This document shows, one piece after another, positions 9,637-21,035 of a DNA stretch of 64,000 bases (positions are counted from its first letter, which is position 1; each line of letters begins with the position of its first letter). Made by a program: the position numbers and the translations under genes. Under the pieces are notes generated by a model. That model was not told the origin of the DNA. It made no database searches and was given only the letters and a program-made list of their open reading frames with translations. Where the stretch lies: positions 9,858,850 through 9,922,849 of the forward strand of contig NC_050102.1 in NCBI RefSeq assembly GCF_902167145.1, in the 5' to 3' direction. This DNA is from Zea mays (lineage: Eukaryota > Streptophyta > Magnoliopsida > Poales > Poaceae).

Positions 9637-12179
9637 CTAATTGCTAGATGTTGGGCCATCTGAGTTGAGATAACCCATCTTCTCAGACAGCACATTCATA
9701 TCATCCTCGATTACAGGGCTATCGTTCTCCTCGCCAAGTCCTTCGTTCAGCAACTGCTCCCAGAAGTTGTCATTCAGATCCTCCTGGGGCATGTCTTGCT
9801 GCTGCTCAGAGGTACTGCCAATATCAATATCAATATCAATATCATGTGGCCCAATCAGGCCGTGGCCATCGAAAGCTGGGCTCTCGAGGTCAGCTGGGAT
9901 TCCGTCGACAAGGAATTCAACTGGGTCCTGGGCATTAAACAGGACCGGTGAACCTTGCTCCAAGCTGCTACTAGCCCCCAAGTCATCAGCTTCAGGCCCT
10001 TGGTCGATGCGCCGTCTTCTTTTCTTTGAAATAGCATCTTGAAGCTCCTTCCTCATCTCATTCTGGGAAACCAGGTGCTTCAAGAATTCAGGATTCCGCA
10101 TGACACGTGCCAAGAACGCCATCATCTGCTGCTGCTTCTGTTCAGTCCCTTGTAGCCTATCCTCCATCGCTTTGAGATTTGCCTTTGTGTTCTGCTGCTC
10201 CTGCCTTAGCTTCACCACTTCTGCCATCAGTAACTGCTTGTCTCTCTTCAACATGTCAATCTCTGCATCATATCCAAAATGTCCCACCTCAAGGTAAGGC
10301 CCAATGGACTGCTGGTTTGTGGCATTCTGAGCAGGAGGTTTTCGACGCCTGATGTTCTTCAGGAGGTGTCTCTGTCCCCGTAAAAAGCCCTCATTCGCGA
10401 ATTCCCACCGATCAGGATCCACCTTCCTGAAACCCTGGATAGACGAGCAAACAGCATCAGGCAATGGTTAGCTTCAAAAGACCTCAAGGCAAGAAGATAT
10501 GACTGGTATATTGCAGTAAAAAATGGTTAATTTTTCATCAGATCAGCAGTAAGAGCTAAAGTGAAATCAAACAAAAAGGTGACCTGCATTACCTCTTTAG
10601 GATACGTTCCAGTTAACTTTTGCACAGTTTCAGTTTGCATTGTTTTCAGTTACTTCTTCATTCAATTTGTTATCTTTCTTCTTTAATAAATCAATACTCA
10701 TCCTTTTCTACTGTTTCAAGGACCTGTCATGTACTGCCTCATTCAAAAGAAAATAAGAAAACAATGAAGGATAAAAAATTAGAGATCATTATTGCAAAAA
10801 TATTGTTTCGCTCCAGAAATATCGACTTCATTGAGAGAGAAGAATCCATGAGAGGAACAACACAAAGTGCAAGAACAGCATGAAGTTTAGCATCTGACAG
10901 TGACACATGACCTAAGATGTTACTATTCAACTATGCACATCATTATAAATAGCTCCAAAGAGTGGGCATTCAGAAGTATTCCAGCTGCTATTAATTCAAG
11001 AAAAGGAGCCCTGGCATCAAAACAGAGAAGTACAGCACACGAAGGGTGATGCTGCTGTTGAATAGCTTAAGGAAAATGACAATTCAAAAATATATTATCC
11101 TTTATAGATGGTTGTTTGCTAAAAACACAGCAGTAATATTTTCCAAAATGCCAACAAGGTTATCTTCTTCATTTCCTTCCTTTAAGGACAACATGAGCAG
11201 ATGTGGCGAAGCACATTCCTCATGATAACTAAAATCAACTTGTCTGGGGTTTCTATGTGCTTGTACACAAAGACTATGTAATATGCAACTGTAGTATTAA
11301 CTTCCATTATACATTCATGCCTGAATACGCTGTCAATTAAACTTATTTGTTTAATTAATTATATATGGTGCTGTTTGGTTCAGCACCCTGAACGGTAACG
11401 GGGATGGAGTCACATGCCGCCACGATCACTCACTGCTATAGCTCTGGGAATGGATAGCGCTGATAGTTCTGTGAATCAACACAAACTGTTCTAACCAAAC
11501 ACAAAACAACACAATCGATTTACTCTGTGAATCGATAACGGACAAAAAGGACCAAACCAAACAGCACGTATATGTTTACAAATGTTCTTATCACCAAAAA
11601 CAAGAGAGGAGGTTCTCACAACCCAATCAGAATAGTTAGATAGTGCACAGCAAACTTCAATGCCTATATGTGCCACTTTGCTGTTCCAATGCTGACCACA
11701 AAACATAACAAGGCAATTTCGAGGATTGCACCAACTACTTGCAAAATAGTCAACAGTGTTGTGTTTGGGAGCTGAACATTCAACCCTGTTAACACCTCAG
11801 CATCATGAACCATTCCATGCTGAACTGTAATGGGCAAACAAACACTTACATAGGTGTTGAGCTGCCGGACGAAGCTGGAGAAGTTGTTGTGCTTGAAGTG
11901 CCTGGGCAGCAGCACCGTGGCGAAGGCGTGCGGATCCCACACCACGAAGCTGTTGTTGGTGGCGCTCCAAGACACAATCAGGTCGGTGTCCGAGTCGTCG
12001 ACCATGTCATATGTCTTGGTGAGGAACGGCGGCGGCCCAGGGTCATGCAGACCCTCCATCGGCTTTGGTGCCGCGGCGACGGCCGCGGACGGCCCATCCG
12101 CGGCCTCCACCGTGCCTGCCATCAAATCTCCTCCCTCCCCATGGCTCTCCTCCTTCACCTGGTTCAGCGTTGAGTCCAT
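9637..12179 (-). CDS. HSFA2: class A heat stress transcription factor (HSFA2-type)
   Basis: There are two coding exons: 12179-11850 (110 codons) and 10434-9637 (265 codons plus stop), 375 aa in all. The 1,415-bp intron has GTAAGT and CCAG borders and falls inside the DNA-binding domain after 'RQLNTY', the position conserved in plant HSF genes; splicing restores '[13 protein letters not shown]'. Order of parts: DNA-binding domain at about 50-142; HR-A/B heptad region at about 157-232 with the long spacer of class A; basic nuclear-localisation signal KKRRRR at 247-252; acidic-aromatic AHA activation motif [11 protein letters not shown] at 331-341; Leu/Met-rich export-like end at about 356-366. 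The short C-terminus and '[20 protein letters not shown]' start fit the A2 subgroup, a heat-induced activator of chaperone genes acting in the nucleus as a trimer. Asp-Ile repeats at about 308-315 come from a hexamer microsatellite. A phased heat-shock element lies upstream at 12805-12827. The subclass name rests on recalled family sequences. Confidence 0.92.
9821..9844 (-). repeat. in-frame hexanucleotide microsatellite in HSF exon 2
   Basis: Four ATATCA units (+ strand) encode alternating Asp-Ile residues in the acidic region between the oligomerisation domain and the AHA motif. Because the unit is a multiple of three, length changes would not shift the frame. Confidence 0.9.
11368..11567. 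mobile_element. miniature inverted-repeat element in the HSF intron
   Basis: GTGCTGTTTGGTT at 11368 and its complement AACCAAACAGCAC ending at 11567 form perfect 13-bp ends around 200 bp of non-coding DNA. TATATG occurs on both sides (11362-11367 and 11569-11574), with one extra base on the right. Such 'TGTTTGGTT' ends are common in maize MITEs. The superfamily is unclear. Confidence 0.6.
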
Positions 12180-13080
12180 AGCCGGATCCTACCCTCCTAA
12201 TCCGAGTAACGATGCTAAAATCTCTGCTCTGACACCGGAATGGAATAGTCTGTTGGACAATGTCAGTAAAACTCCGTTGTAAAAGAGCAGCAACGAGCAG
12301 CTGCCCCTAGCACACGGCCACACAGGAGTACAAGGCACGCATCGACGTTAAGGCATACACACACACGGCGGCCGGCGCGCATCTAGCACGGGGATAGGGA
12401 ACATGATAAGGTGTCATCCTGGCAAGACCACCTCACCATGTTTACCCCCACCTACAGCTCTGCAAGTACAGGTAGAAAGCAGCCGACAAACTGGGGGCCA
12501 GAGCACCACGCCAGACGCCAGGGGCGGAGAGGAAATCAAAGCCGCCGGGTGCCTGAAACGACGAACACAGCAAGAAGTTGATCTTCCGCGGCGGGAACCA
12601 GAAATAGGAGAGATTTGAGCGGGAAGGCGGGAGCTTCTGGGACCTCGTGGTGGCACCAGGGCGGGATCTTCTTCCCTGTTGCCCGGAACCACGGCGGGGG
12701 TGGGTGAGCCGTCACGAGCGCGGGGAGGGTGGGTAGCTCAGCAGCCTACTAGATGCAGTGGCTCTGGAATGGTGGGTAGGGGGATAGGGTATGGATTTGG
12801 CTATTTCGGGAAAGGAAGGTTCTGGAAGGCGAGGGGACGGGGGATGGGGATAAAGCGTCGGGGGGCGGGGACCGGAACTGGCGCGGCGGGAGAGAGACGG
12901 AGGAGGAAAGGGTCGCGATCGCGGTCGCTGCCTCGCTGGCGGCGCTAGTCGGTGGAGTGAGTGAGGGCATGGCAAGTGGCGCTGATGAAGTGGGCCTAGG
13001 CCACAGATGGGCCGACGGGGACAGGTGTCGGTAGCGCCCGTGCCGTCGAGGTGCTGCTCATGCACGACGGCACGATGTTG
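12180..13080 (-). other. GC-rich 5' flank of the HSF gene
   Basis: It probably holds the 5' UTR and promoter. ORFs on both strands in 12400-13065 are GC-driven, overlap one another and have no recognisable product. No clear TATA box was found. The notable site is the heat shock element at 12805-12827. Confidence 0.5.
12805..12827. promoter_or_regulatory. heat shock element: five phased pentamers
   Basis: TTC, GAA, GAA, TTC and GAA trimers start at 12805, 12810, 12815, 12820 and 12825, each exactly 5 bp apart, including two TTCnnGAA palindromes (12805-12812 and 12820-12827). HSF trimers bind alternating nGAAn units. The site lies about 630 bp upstream of the HSF start codon, so auto- or cross-regulation by heat is plausible. 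Confidence 0.6.
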
Positions 13081-14412
13081 TGTTTTTGTTTACTGCACCG
13101 TCTAAGAGGTTGTCTCCGGTCAGCTGCGGCCTTAGCGGCCTCTCATCTCCACTTTTAAGAGACAACTATGAATAAAATTAATGTAGTCCTATTCTATCCT
13201 TTTAACTCTAAACTAAATAACATTATTTGAGTTATCGTTCCACCTCATCCTGTTCTATCATTGTAACCAAATACACCCTAAATTTATAGAGCCTCATCTT
13301 AAATACATATTTAATATATGATACAATAGTTTAGCTGCGAAATACTACAACATATCCATAACCTGGTTATAGGTAAACATGTTAAAACCTAAAAAAAAGT
13401 TTTTAAAGTGATGTTGAAATATGTATCTTTTTATTTACCCGTTGTTTAATATAAATATATTTTTACATGTATCTTTAGTGTTTATATTAGTAACATTTAT
13501 ACATAAAAATATCTAAAGGGCATCTATTTTAAACCTTGACGTGGGCCTCTAAAATCTCGTGATTGTCCCTGTCTCCAGCGTGCATATAGTCATATAAAAT
13601 ATTGTTTTACATTGTAGGTCGTACTATTTATAGAGTAAAATTTGAAATATAAGATAAGAGATAGAATAGATAAATTGTTGGAGATTGTCAAAGAGGCTAT
13701 AAGCTAGCTAAATGTTAAGATGTAAGAGATAAGAGGAGAGTAGAAACGAGTTATAAACTTACTGTCGATTTAGACATAAGAACCAAATTTTGTGAGAGAT
13801 AAATAGGGTTGTACATTAACAACGAAAACTAACTACTATACAAACGAGTTAAATGGTAAGCTACAAAAATCCTTACAGCCATGAGACAATCGTTTCAACT
13901 TGTGCTTAACATGTGCATTACTATTTCTATATATCATATAGATATATTTTATTTAAATAAGGTAGTTATTTAAATATGTTTTTAACTTTTATAATAATTT
14001 ATGCTTTATCTAAATTAGTCATTGTGTTCAATCTCATCGTGTCTATCGTATAATTTGTGTAAGTACATTTTATATGACGGGTAAGAAACCCCAATTGCAA
14101 TTATCATACCGTGTATGTATCATACATACACATTGACAAATTTACATGTAGCTTTAATGTCACTGTGTATGTTGATGTCTTAACAAGTTGAACCCGCGGG
14201 TTTTTCATGGGTTTCCACCTAGTTATGGATTGGTTTAGGGTGAATAATGTTATTGTGTGAGTTGGGTTTAATTTCCTTCTTATGTTTTAGGTGGTTGTGG
14301 GATGGATGTAAATGTTACTAGATTTGGATGTGGGTTGGGTTTTTTGCCATTAGCAGGCTTATATGTATGTAGTGTCTTTTTATCACGATGAAAAATACTT
14401 ATTTTTTATATA
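13081..14412. other. AT-rich intergenic DNA, no gene
   Basis: A MITE-like edge ('AACCAAATACACCCTAA', about 13265-13281) and several low-complexity AT stretches are present. No ORF or complete element was recognised. It ends at the breakpoint with the truncated Ji-type LTR. Confidence 0.45.
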
Positions 14413-14864
14413 TGCCCCCTGTCGACCGTTGGCGCGGGCCACGCGTCGCTCGCGGATTGCGCGGCCGACCGTTGCGCCGGCGGCCGTTGGCTCATCGGAC
14501 AGTCCGGTGCACAACCGGACAGTCCGGTGAATTATAGTCGTACGCCGCCAAACATTCCCGAGAGCGGCCTGTTCACCGGAGTCTAGCTTGGCACACCGGA
14601 CACTGTCCGGTGCACCACCGGACAGTCCGGTGTGCCAAGCCGAGCTGAATCTTGGCTGTACACAGGCACTCTTTTCCAATCTTTTCTTTTCCTGTTTCTA
14701 GCACTTAGATAACTTCATTAGTGCTCAACCAAATGTACTAAAGTCTAGAAATATACCTTGTTACATGATTTGCACTTCTTCAAACTTTGGCACAATTTAT
14801 CATGTGTTGCGCACTTAATCACCAAAACAATATAGAAATGGCTCAAGGGCACATTTCCCTTTCA
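14413..14864 (-). repeat. Ji-1 3' LTR, truncated
   Basis: It matches the last third of the LTR at 40369-41569 (homologous from about 41171) and ends ...GGGCACATTTCCCTTTCA next to a pyrimidine tract, which is the polypurine tract on the minus strand. It contains the CACCGGACAGTCCGGTG palindromes. The outer 750 bp or so are missing. Confidence 0.85.
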
Positions 14865-15669
14865 ATCTCCCCCTTTTTGGTGATTTATGCCAACACATCA
14901 AAAGGCAAATGCAAAACATGCAACATTGATTCGAATTGAAGACCAAATTGTTTTTGACTCAAATTTGTCATATTTGGATCATTCTTTACCACCACTTGGT
15001 TTGTTTTTGCAAATCAAATTCATTTTCCTATCTCTAAGTCAAACTCACTTGTTTGGGCATTAAGAGAGATAATCCAAGAGTGAAAATGATCAAGATCCAA
15101 AAACTCCCCCTTTTCCCATAATCATAAATTCTCCCCGCAAGAGACCAAATTTTGACAATTAGAGTATTTTGACAAATCAAAAGTTCTAACTCTACTATTT
15201 TCAAAATTCTCAAGTGGTAGTTGATCCATTTGCTTTGGCCTTAATTTCTCCCCCTTTGGCATTAAGCACCAAAACAGGATTATTATTGGCCTTTTAACCC
15301 CATTGTCTCACCAAAAATGTCAATTAAGAGCAAAAAGGCAATCGGAGCTTAAGAATGAACTTAGAGATTAGTACACTAATACCGGAGTGCAGTGGAAGTC
15401 TTTGCATGGTCCAAGTTCACCTTTCCCTTTCAATTCACCTTTGAGACTACATCAAGTAAACTCAAGCACACATGTTAGTCTTAAAGGGTCAAGTTGTAGC
15501 ACTTCTCCCCCTAAATATGTGCATCATTCACATATGGACTTGTGAGGTCCGGGGATCCCTTGCACAACTTGAGCACCATAAATAAACAATGAATCTCATA
15601 AATGCATAAAGTAACTTGATCAAGGGCATAAAACACATGTATGCTATAGATCAATCCAAGTTACGTGAA
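14865..15669 (-). other. Ji-1 3' non-coding region with repeated polypurine tracts
   Basis: Several CTCCCCCTTT-type blocks (polypurine AAAGGGGGAGA on the minus strand) occur at about 14866, 15108, 15247 and 15505. Repeated polypurine tracts upstream of the 3' LTR are characteristic of Sireviruses. There is no coding potential. Confidence 0.75.
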
Positions 15670-18600
15670 TCTAAGACATTTAGCTCACTACGCAGCCTGC
15701 AAAAGGTTTTCTCATCTAAAGGCTTAGTGAAGATATCGGCTAGCTAGTTCTCGGTGCTGATATAGAACACTTCGATATCTCCCTTTTGCTGGTGGTCTCT
15801 CAAAAAGTGATGTCGGATGTCTATGTGCTTAGTGCGGCTGTGTTCAACAGGATTATCCGCCATGCGGATTGCACTCTCATTGTCACATTGGAGTGGGACT
15901 TTGCTCATATTGTAGCCAAAGTCCCGGAGGGTTTGCCTCATCCAAAGTAGTTGCGCGCAACACTGTCCTGCGGCAACATACTCGGCCTCAGCGGTGGATA
16001 GGGCAACGGAGGTTTGTTTCTTAGAACTCCAAGACACCAGGGACCTTCCTAGGAATGGGCACGTCCCTGATGTACTCTTCCTATCAACCTTGCACCCGGC
16101 ATAATCGGAGTCTGAATATCCAATCAAGTCAAAGGTAGACCCCTTTGGATACCAGATCCCGAAGCAAGGCGTAGCAACTAAATACCTAAGAATTCGCTTA
16201 ACGGCCACAAGGTGACATTCCCTTGGGTCGGATTGATATCTAGCACACATGCATACGCTAAGCACAATATCCGGTCTACTAGCACATAAATAAAGCAAAG
16301 AACCTATCATAGACTGGTATGCCTTTTGATTAACAGACTTGCCTCCTTTGTTGAGGTCGACATGTCCGTCGGTGCCCATTGGTGTTTTCGCGGGCTTGGC
16401 GTCCTTCATCCCGAACCGCTTGAGCAAGTCTTGCGTGTACTTCATTTGGGATATGAAGGTGTCGTCCTTGAGTTGCTTCACTTGGAACCCAAGGAAGTAG
16501 TTCAACTCGCCCATCATCGACATCTCAAATTTCTGTGTCATCACCCTGCTAAATTCCTCACAAGACTTTTGGTTAGTAGAACCGAATATTATGTCATCGA
16601 CATAAATTTGACATACAAATAGGTCAGCATCACAAGTCTTAGTGAAAAGAGTTGGATTGGCTTTCCCAACCTTGAAAGCATTCGCAATTAGGAAATCTCT
16701 AAGGCATTCATACCATGCTCTTGGGGCTTGCTTAAGTCCATAGAGCGCCTTAGAGAGCTTACACACATGGTCGGGATACCGTTCATCCTCAAAGCCAGGG
16801 GGTTGTTCCACGTACACCTCCTTGATTAGCCCGTTGAGGAAAGCGCTCTTTACGTCCATTTGAAACAACCTGAAAGAATGGTGAGCGGCATAGGCTAACA
16901 AAATGCGAATAGACTCTAGCCTAGCTACAGGAGCAAAAGTCTCCTCAAACTCCAAACATGTGACTTGGGCATAACCTTTTGCCACAAGTCAAGCTTTGTT
17001 TCTTGTCACCACCCCGTGCTCGTCCTTCTTGTTGCGGAACACCCACTTGGTTCCCACAACATTTTGCTTTGGACGTGGCACCAGGCTCCAAACTTCATTC
17101 CTCTTGAAGTTGTTGAGCTCTTCCTGCATGGCCAACACCCAGTCCGGATCTAGCAAGGCCTCTTCTACCCTGAAAGGCTCAATAGAAGAGACAAACGAGT
17201 AATGCTCACAAAAATTAGCTAATCTTGAGCGAGTAGTTACTCCCTTGCTTATATCACCCATAATTTGATCGACGGGGTGATTCCATTGGATCATCGCTCG
17301 GACTTGAGTTGGAGGGACCGGTGGTGCTTCTTCCTCCATAACTTGTTCTTCTTGTGCCCCCCTTGATCACACGCCTCTTCTTGATGAACCTGTTCATCAT
17401 CTTGAGTTGGGGGTGCACCATCGTTGAGGAAGAAGGTTGATCTTGCTCTTGTCGTTCCTGTGGTCGCACATCTCCAATCGCCATGGTGCGTATTGCGGCC
17501 GTCGGAACATCATCTTCATCTATATCATCAGGATCAACTTGCTCTCTTGGAGAGCCATTAGTCTCATCAAATACAATGTCGCTAGAGATTTCAACCAAAC
17601 CTGATGATTTGTTGAAGACTCTATACGCCTTTTATTTGAGTCATAACCTAGTAAAACCCCTTCTACAGCTTTGGGAGCAAATTTAGAATTTCTACCTTTC
17701 TTCACTAGAATGTAACATTTGCTCCCAAATACACGAAAGTATGATATGTTGGGTTTGTTACCGGTAAGAAGTTCATATGAGGTCTTCTTGAGGAGGCGAT
17801 GAAGGTAGAGCCGGTTTATGGCGTGGCAAGCTGTGTTCACAGCTTCCGACCAAAACCGCTCAGGCGTCTTGAACTCTCCAAGCATTGTCCTCGCCATGTC
17901 AATAAGCGTCCTGTTCTTCCTCTCTACCACACCATTTTGCTGTGGTGTGTAGGGGGCAGAGAACTCGTGCTTGATGCCTCATCCTCAAGGTACTCCTCCA
18001 CTTGCAGATTCTTGAACTCGGACCCATTGTCGCTTCTTATCTTTTTCGTCTTGAGCTCAAATTCATTTTGAGCCCGCCTTAGGAAGCGCATAAGAGTCCC
18101 TTGGGTTTCTGTTTTATCCTGCAAAAAGAATACCCAAGTGAAGCGGGAAAATCATCAACAATTACTAAACCATACTTACTTCCCCCGATGCTGAGGTAGG
18201 CGACGGGTCCGAAGAGGTCCATATGAAGTAGCTCCAGAGGTCTTGATGTGGTCATCACATTCTTGTTGTGATGAGTGCTTCCCACCTGTTTACCTGCCTG
18301 ACAAGCTGCACAAGGTCTATCTTTTTCGAAACATACATTGGTCACATGTTCTCCCTTTAGAAGTTTATGAAGGTTCTTCATCCCAACATGTGCTAGACGG
18401 CGATGCCACAGCCAGCCCATGCTAGTCTTAGCAATTAAGCATGCATCTAGATCGGCCTCCTCTTTCGAAAAATCAACTAAGTAGAGTTTGTCGTCTAGTA
18501 CACCCTTAAAAGCTAATGAACCATCACTCCTTCTAAAGACAGACACATCTACATTGGTAAATAGACAATTATATCCCATATTACATAGTTGACTAACAGA

Positions 18601-18831
18601 TAATAGATTGTACCCGAGCGATTCAACTAAAAACACATTTGATATGGAATGCTCGGATGAAATGGCTATCTTTCCTAGTCCTTTAACCTTGCCTTGATTC
18701 CCATCTCCAAAGATGATCGAATCTTGGGAATCTTTGTTCTTGACGTAGGAAGTGAACATCTTCTTCTCCCCCGTCATATGATTTGTGCATCCGTTGTCGA
18801 TAATCCAGCTTGAGCCCCCGGATGCATAAAC
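15670..18831 (-). pseudogene. Ji-1 pol (protease-integrase-RT-RNase H), inactivated
   Basis: Pol opens at 18831 right after a splice-acceptor-like CAG. Protease: 'SSWIIDNGCTNHM', with Asn where the other copies have the catalytic-motif Ser (D-S-G). Integrase: an HHCC zinc region and the first catalytic Asp are recognisable (18837-18079), but frameshifts follow (near 18130, 17960, 17630 and 17340-17360). Reverse transcriptase: continuous from 16985, with the YVDD catalytic motif in '[12 protein letters not shown]'. RNase H: '[16 protein letters not shown]' and '[11 protein letters not shown]'. Nonsense codons include TGA at 16989-16991 (an Arg CGA codon in intact copies) and TAG near 15741. 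The enzymes would have reverse-transcribed and integrated the element; this copy cannot make them. Confidence 0.88.
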
Positions 18832-20051
18832 CTGCAAGGCAAATTAGGCTTGGGTTTTAGGTACCCAACTCTTGTTGGGTCCTACAAGGTTAGTTACAAT
18901 AGTCTTTGGGACCCAAATGCAAGTCTTGTCTCCTTTGCATTTGGACCCCATCTTTCTAGCAACCACTTTTTCATTTTTACATGAAAGTACATACGTAGTG
19001 TTGCAAGCATGAAAGTCAGAGGTAGGTGAAAGGGAATTAGGCTTACACCTATTTCCTAATTGATTTTGGTGGTTGAATTGCCCAACACAAATAATTGGAC
19101 TAACTAGTTTGCTCTAGTCTATAAGTTCTACAGGTGCCAAAGGTTCACAATAAGCCAATAAAAAGACCAAGAAAAGGGTTCAAACAAAGAGAGCAAGGGA
19201 CAACCGAAGGCACCCTGGTCTGGCGCATCGGACTGTCCGGTGCACCACCAGACAGTGTCCGGTGCACCAGGGGACTCCAAGCCAAACTCTTCACCTTCGG
19301 GAATTTTCAGAGGGCTCCACTATAATTCACCGGACTGTTCGGTGCACCACCGGACAGTGTCCGGTGCCCCAAGGGAGAACAACTCTGAACTCGCCAGCTT
19401 CGGGAATCCGCTCCGCTATAATTCACCGGACAGTGTCCGGTGCACACCGGACTGTCCAGTGTGACAGCGGAGCAACGGCTACTTCGCGCAACGGTCGACT
19501 GCAACGCATTAAATGCGCACCTGCGCGCGCAGAGGAGTAGAGCACGCGCGGGTGGCACACCGGACAATCTACAGGACTTGTCCGGTGAGCCACCGGACAG
19601 CCAGGTGGGCCCACAAGACAGAGCTCCAACGGTCGAACCCCAACGATCTGCTGATGTGGCTGGCGCACCGGACAGTGTCCGGTGGCGCACCGGACTGTCC
19701 GGTGCGCCATGCGACAGCACACTTCCAACAGCCATATTTTGGTGGTTGGGGCTATAAATACCCCAACCACCCCACATTCAAGGCATCCAAGTTTTCCACC
19801 TTCCAACTACTTACAAGAGCTCTAGCATTCAATTCTAGACACACCAAATAGATCAAATCCTCTCCCAATTCCACACAAGGCTTCAGTGATTAGTGAGAGA
19901 GATTTGTTGTGTTCTTTTGAGCTCTTGCGCTTGGATTGCTTCCTTCTTTCATTCTTTCTTGCGAGCAACTCAATTGTAACCAAGGCAAGAAACACCAATT
20001 GTGTGGTGGTCCTTGCAGGGAAGTTTGTTCCCGTTTGATTGAGAAGAGAAG

Positions 20052-20728
20052 TGTTGGGGACTTGTTCTCAAATGCTATGAATTAAGAACAAGGCAACATA
20101 AAATGTTAAATATCAAACCCCTTCGTCCTTCAGAACATTATTTCCCTTCGGATATAATGAATTTCGGACGAAGGTTGTGAAGAAAAAGCTTTCATGAGCA
20201 CAATAAACAATGAGGAAAAATTCATATACAAGATAGGAAAAATAATATAAACATTATCATCAACTCCCTTTTATTTGCATTATCATATTCACAATAGCAA
20301 ATTACAAATGTACCTTCGATTTGACGGAAAGTAAAGGTACAGGCGTGATGCAAAAAGCGAATGCCAATGTCAGCGTGAACAGTACGGGAGTACTGTTCAT
20401 CTATTTATAGGCACGAGACGCAGCCCATGTAAAATTACATTAATGTCCTTTGCTTTTATCAATAACTCTATAGTAATTCTTCGAGGTCTAATTTGGCTTT
20501 TCATCTTTAAGTCAGTTCCCCTTTTCTGTTGTCATGCCGAAGCTTTTCTGCACATAGCTTCGTGATCGTTTCATCCTTCGTCATGATCGTCTTCCATTTC
20601 AGTCAAGCTTCGTCTTGACCATGCTCTTATATACCCGCAACCTGATTCCGAAGATACCTGCTCGCATACTTGGAAAACATTGTCAAATTATGTTTTTGAG
20701 GACCTTCGGAAGCCGAAGGCCCCCAACA
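20052..20728 (-). repeat. gypsy element 3' LTR (left)
   Basis: 677 bp, TGTTGGGG to CCCCAACA, with a minus-strand TATA box at 20402-20409. It is rich in CTTCGG/CCGAAG words, including the CCTTCGGAAGCCGAAGG palindrome near its end. Confidence 0.93.
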
Positions 20729-21035
20729 GTAGCCCCTCACAATATTAATTTGCTGTAATGATAAATTCATATTGCGATATGGACGAAGGCCTTAAGCCGA
20801 AGGTCCGAAAAAACACCTTCTCTTTGTTAGAATAGCAACAGTCTTTGACAAGCGGGACCCTCCAGTTTTCAACGCACTAGGTGTATAAATAAGAGCTCAT
20901 CACGGGTTTATTTGGCACGCTCTCTTGCCAACTGCTTTTACTCACCCAACTTTTAGCCTACGCGCAACAACACTTGCTTGGCCTTTTGGATTTTTAAGCT
21001 TCGGTTTCGAGAGCACTTTCTCAGCGTTTGCAAGG

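Noticed and set aside
12679..13065. ORFs of 70-117 codons on both strands in the GC-rich HSF flank
   Set aside because: Overlapping ORFs on both strands with Arg/Pro/Gly bias are expected in GC-rich DNA; none looks like a known protein.
16989..16991. TGA in pol as programmed recoding
   Set aside because: Opie-1 and Ji-2 have a normal Arg codon at this place, so the stop is a mutation, not a conserved signal.
19307..19777. Many 60-160 codon ORFs in LTRs, rich in 'HRTVRCT' and 'SGAPD' peptides
   Set aside because: They are translations of the CACCGGACAGTCCGGTG palindromes, which stay open in several frames; not genes.
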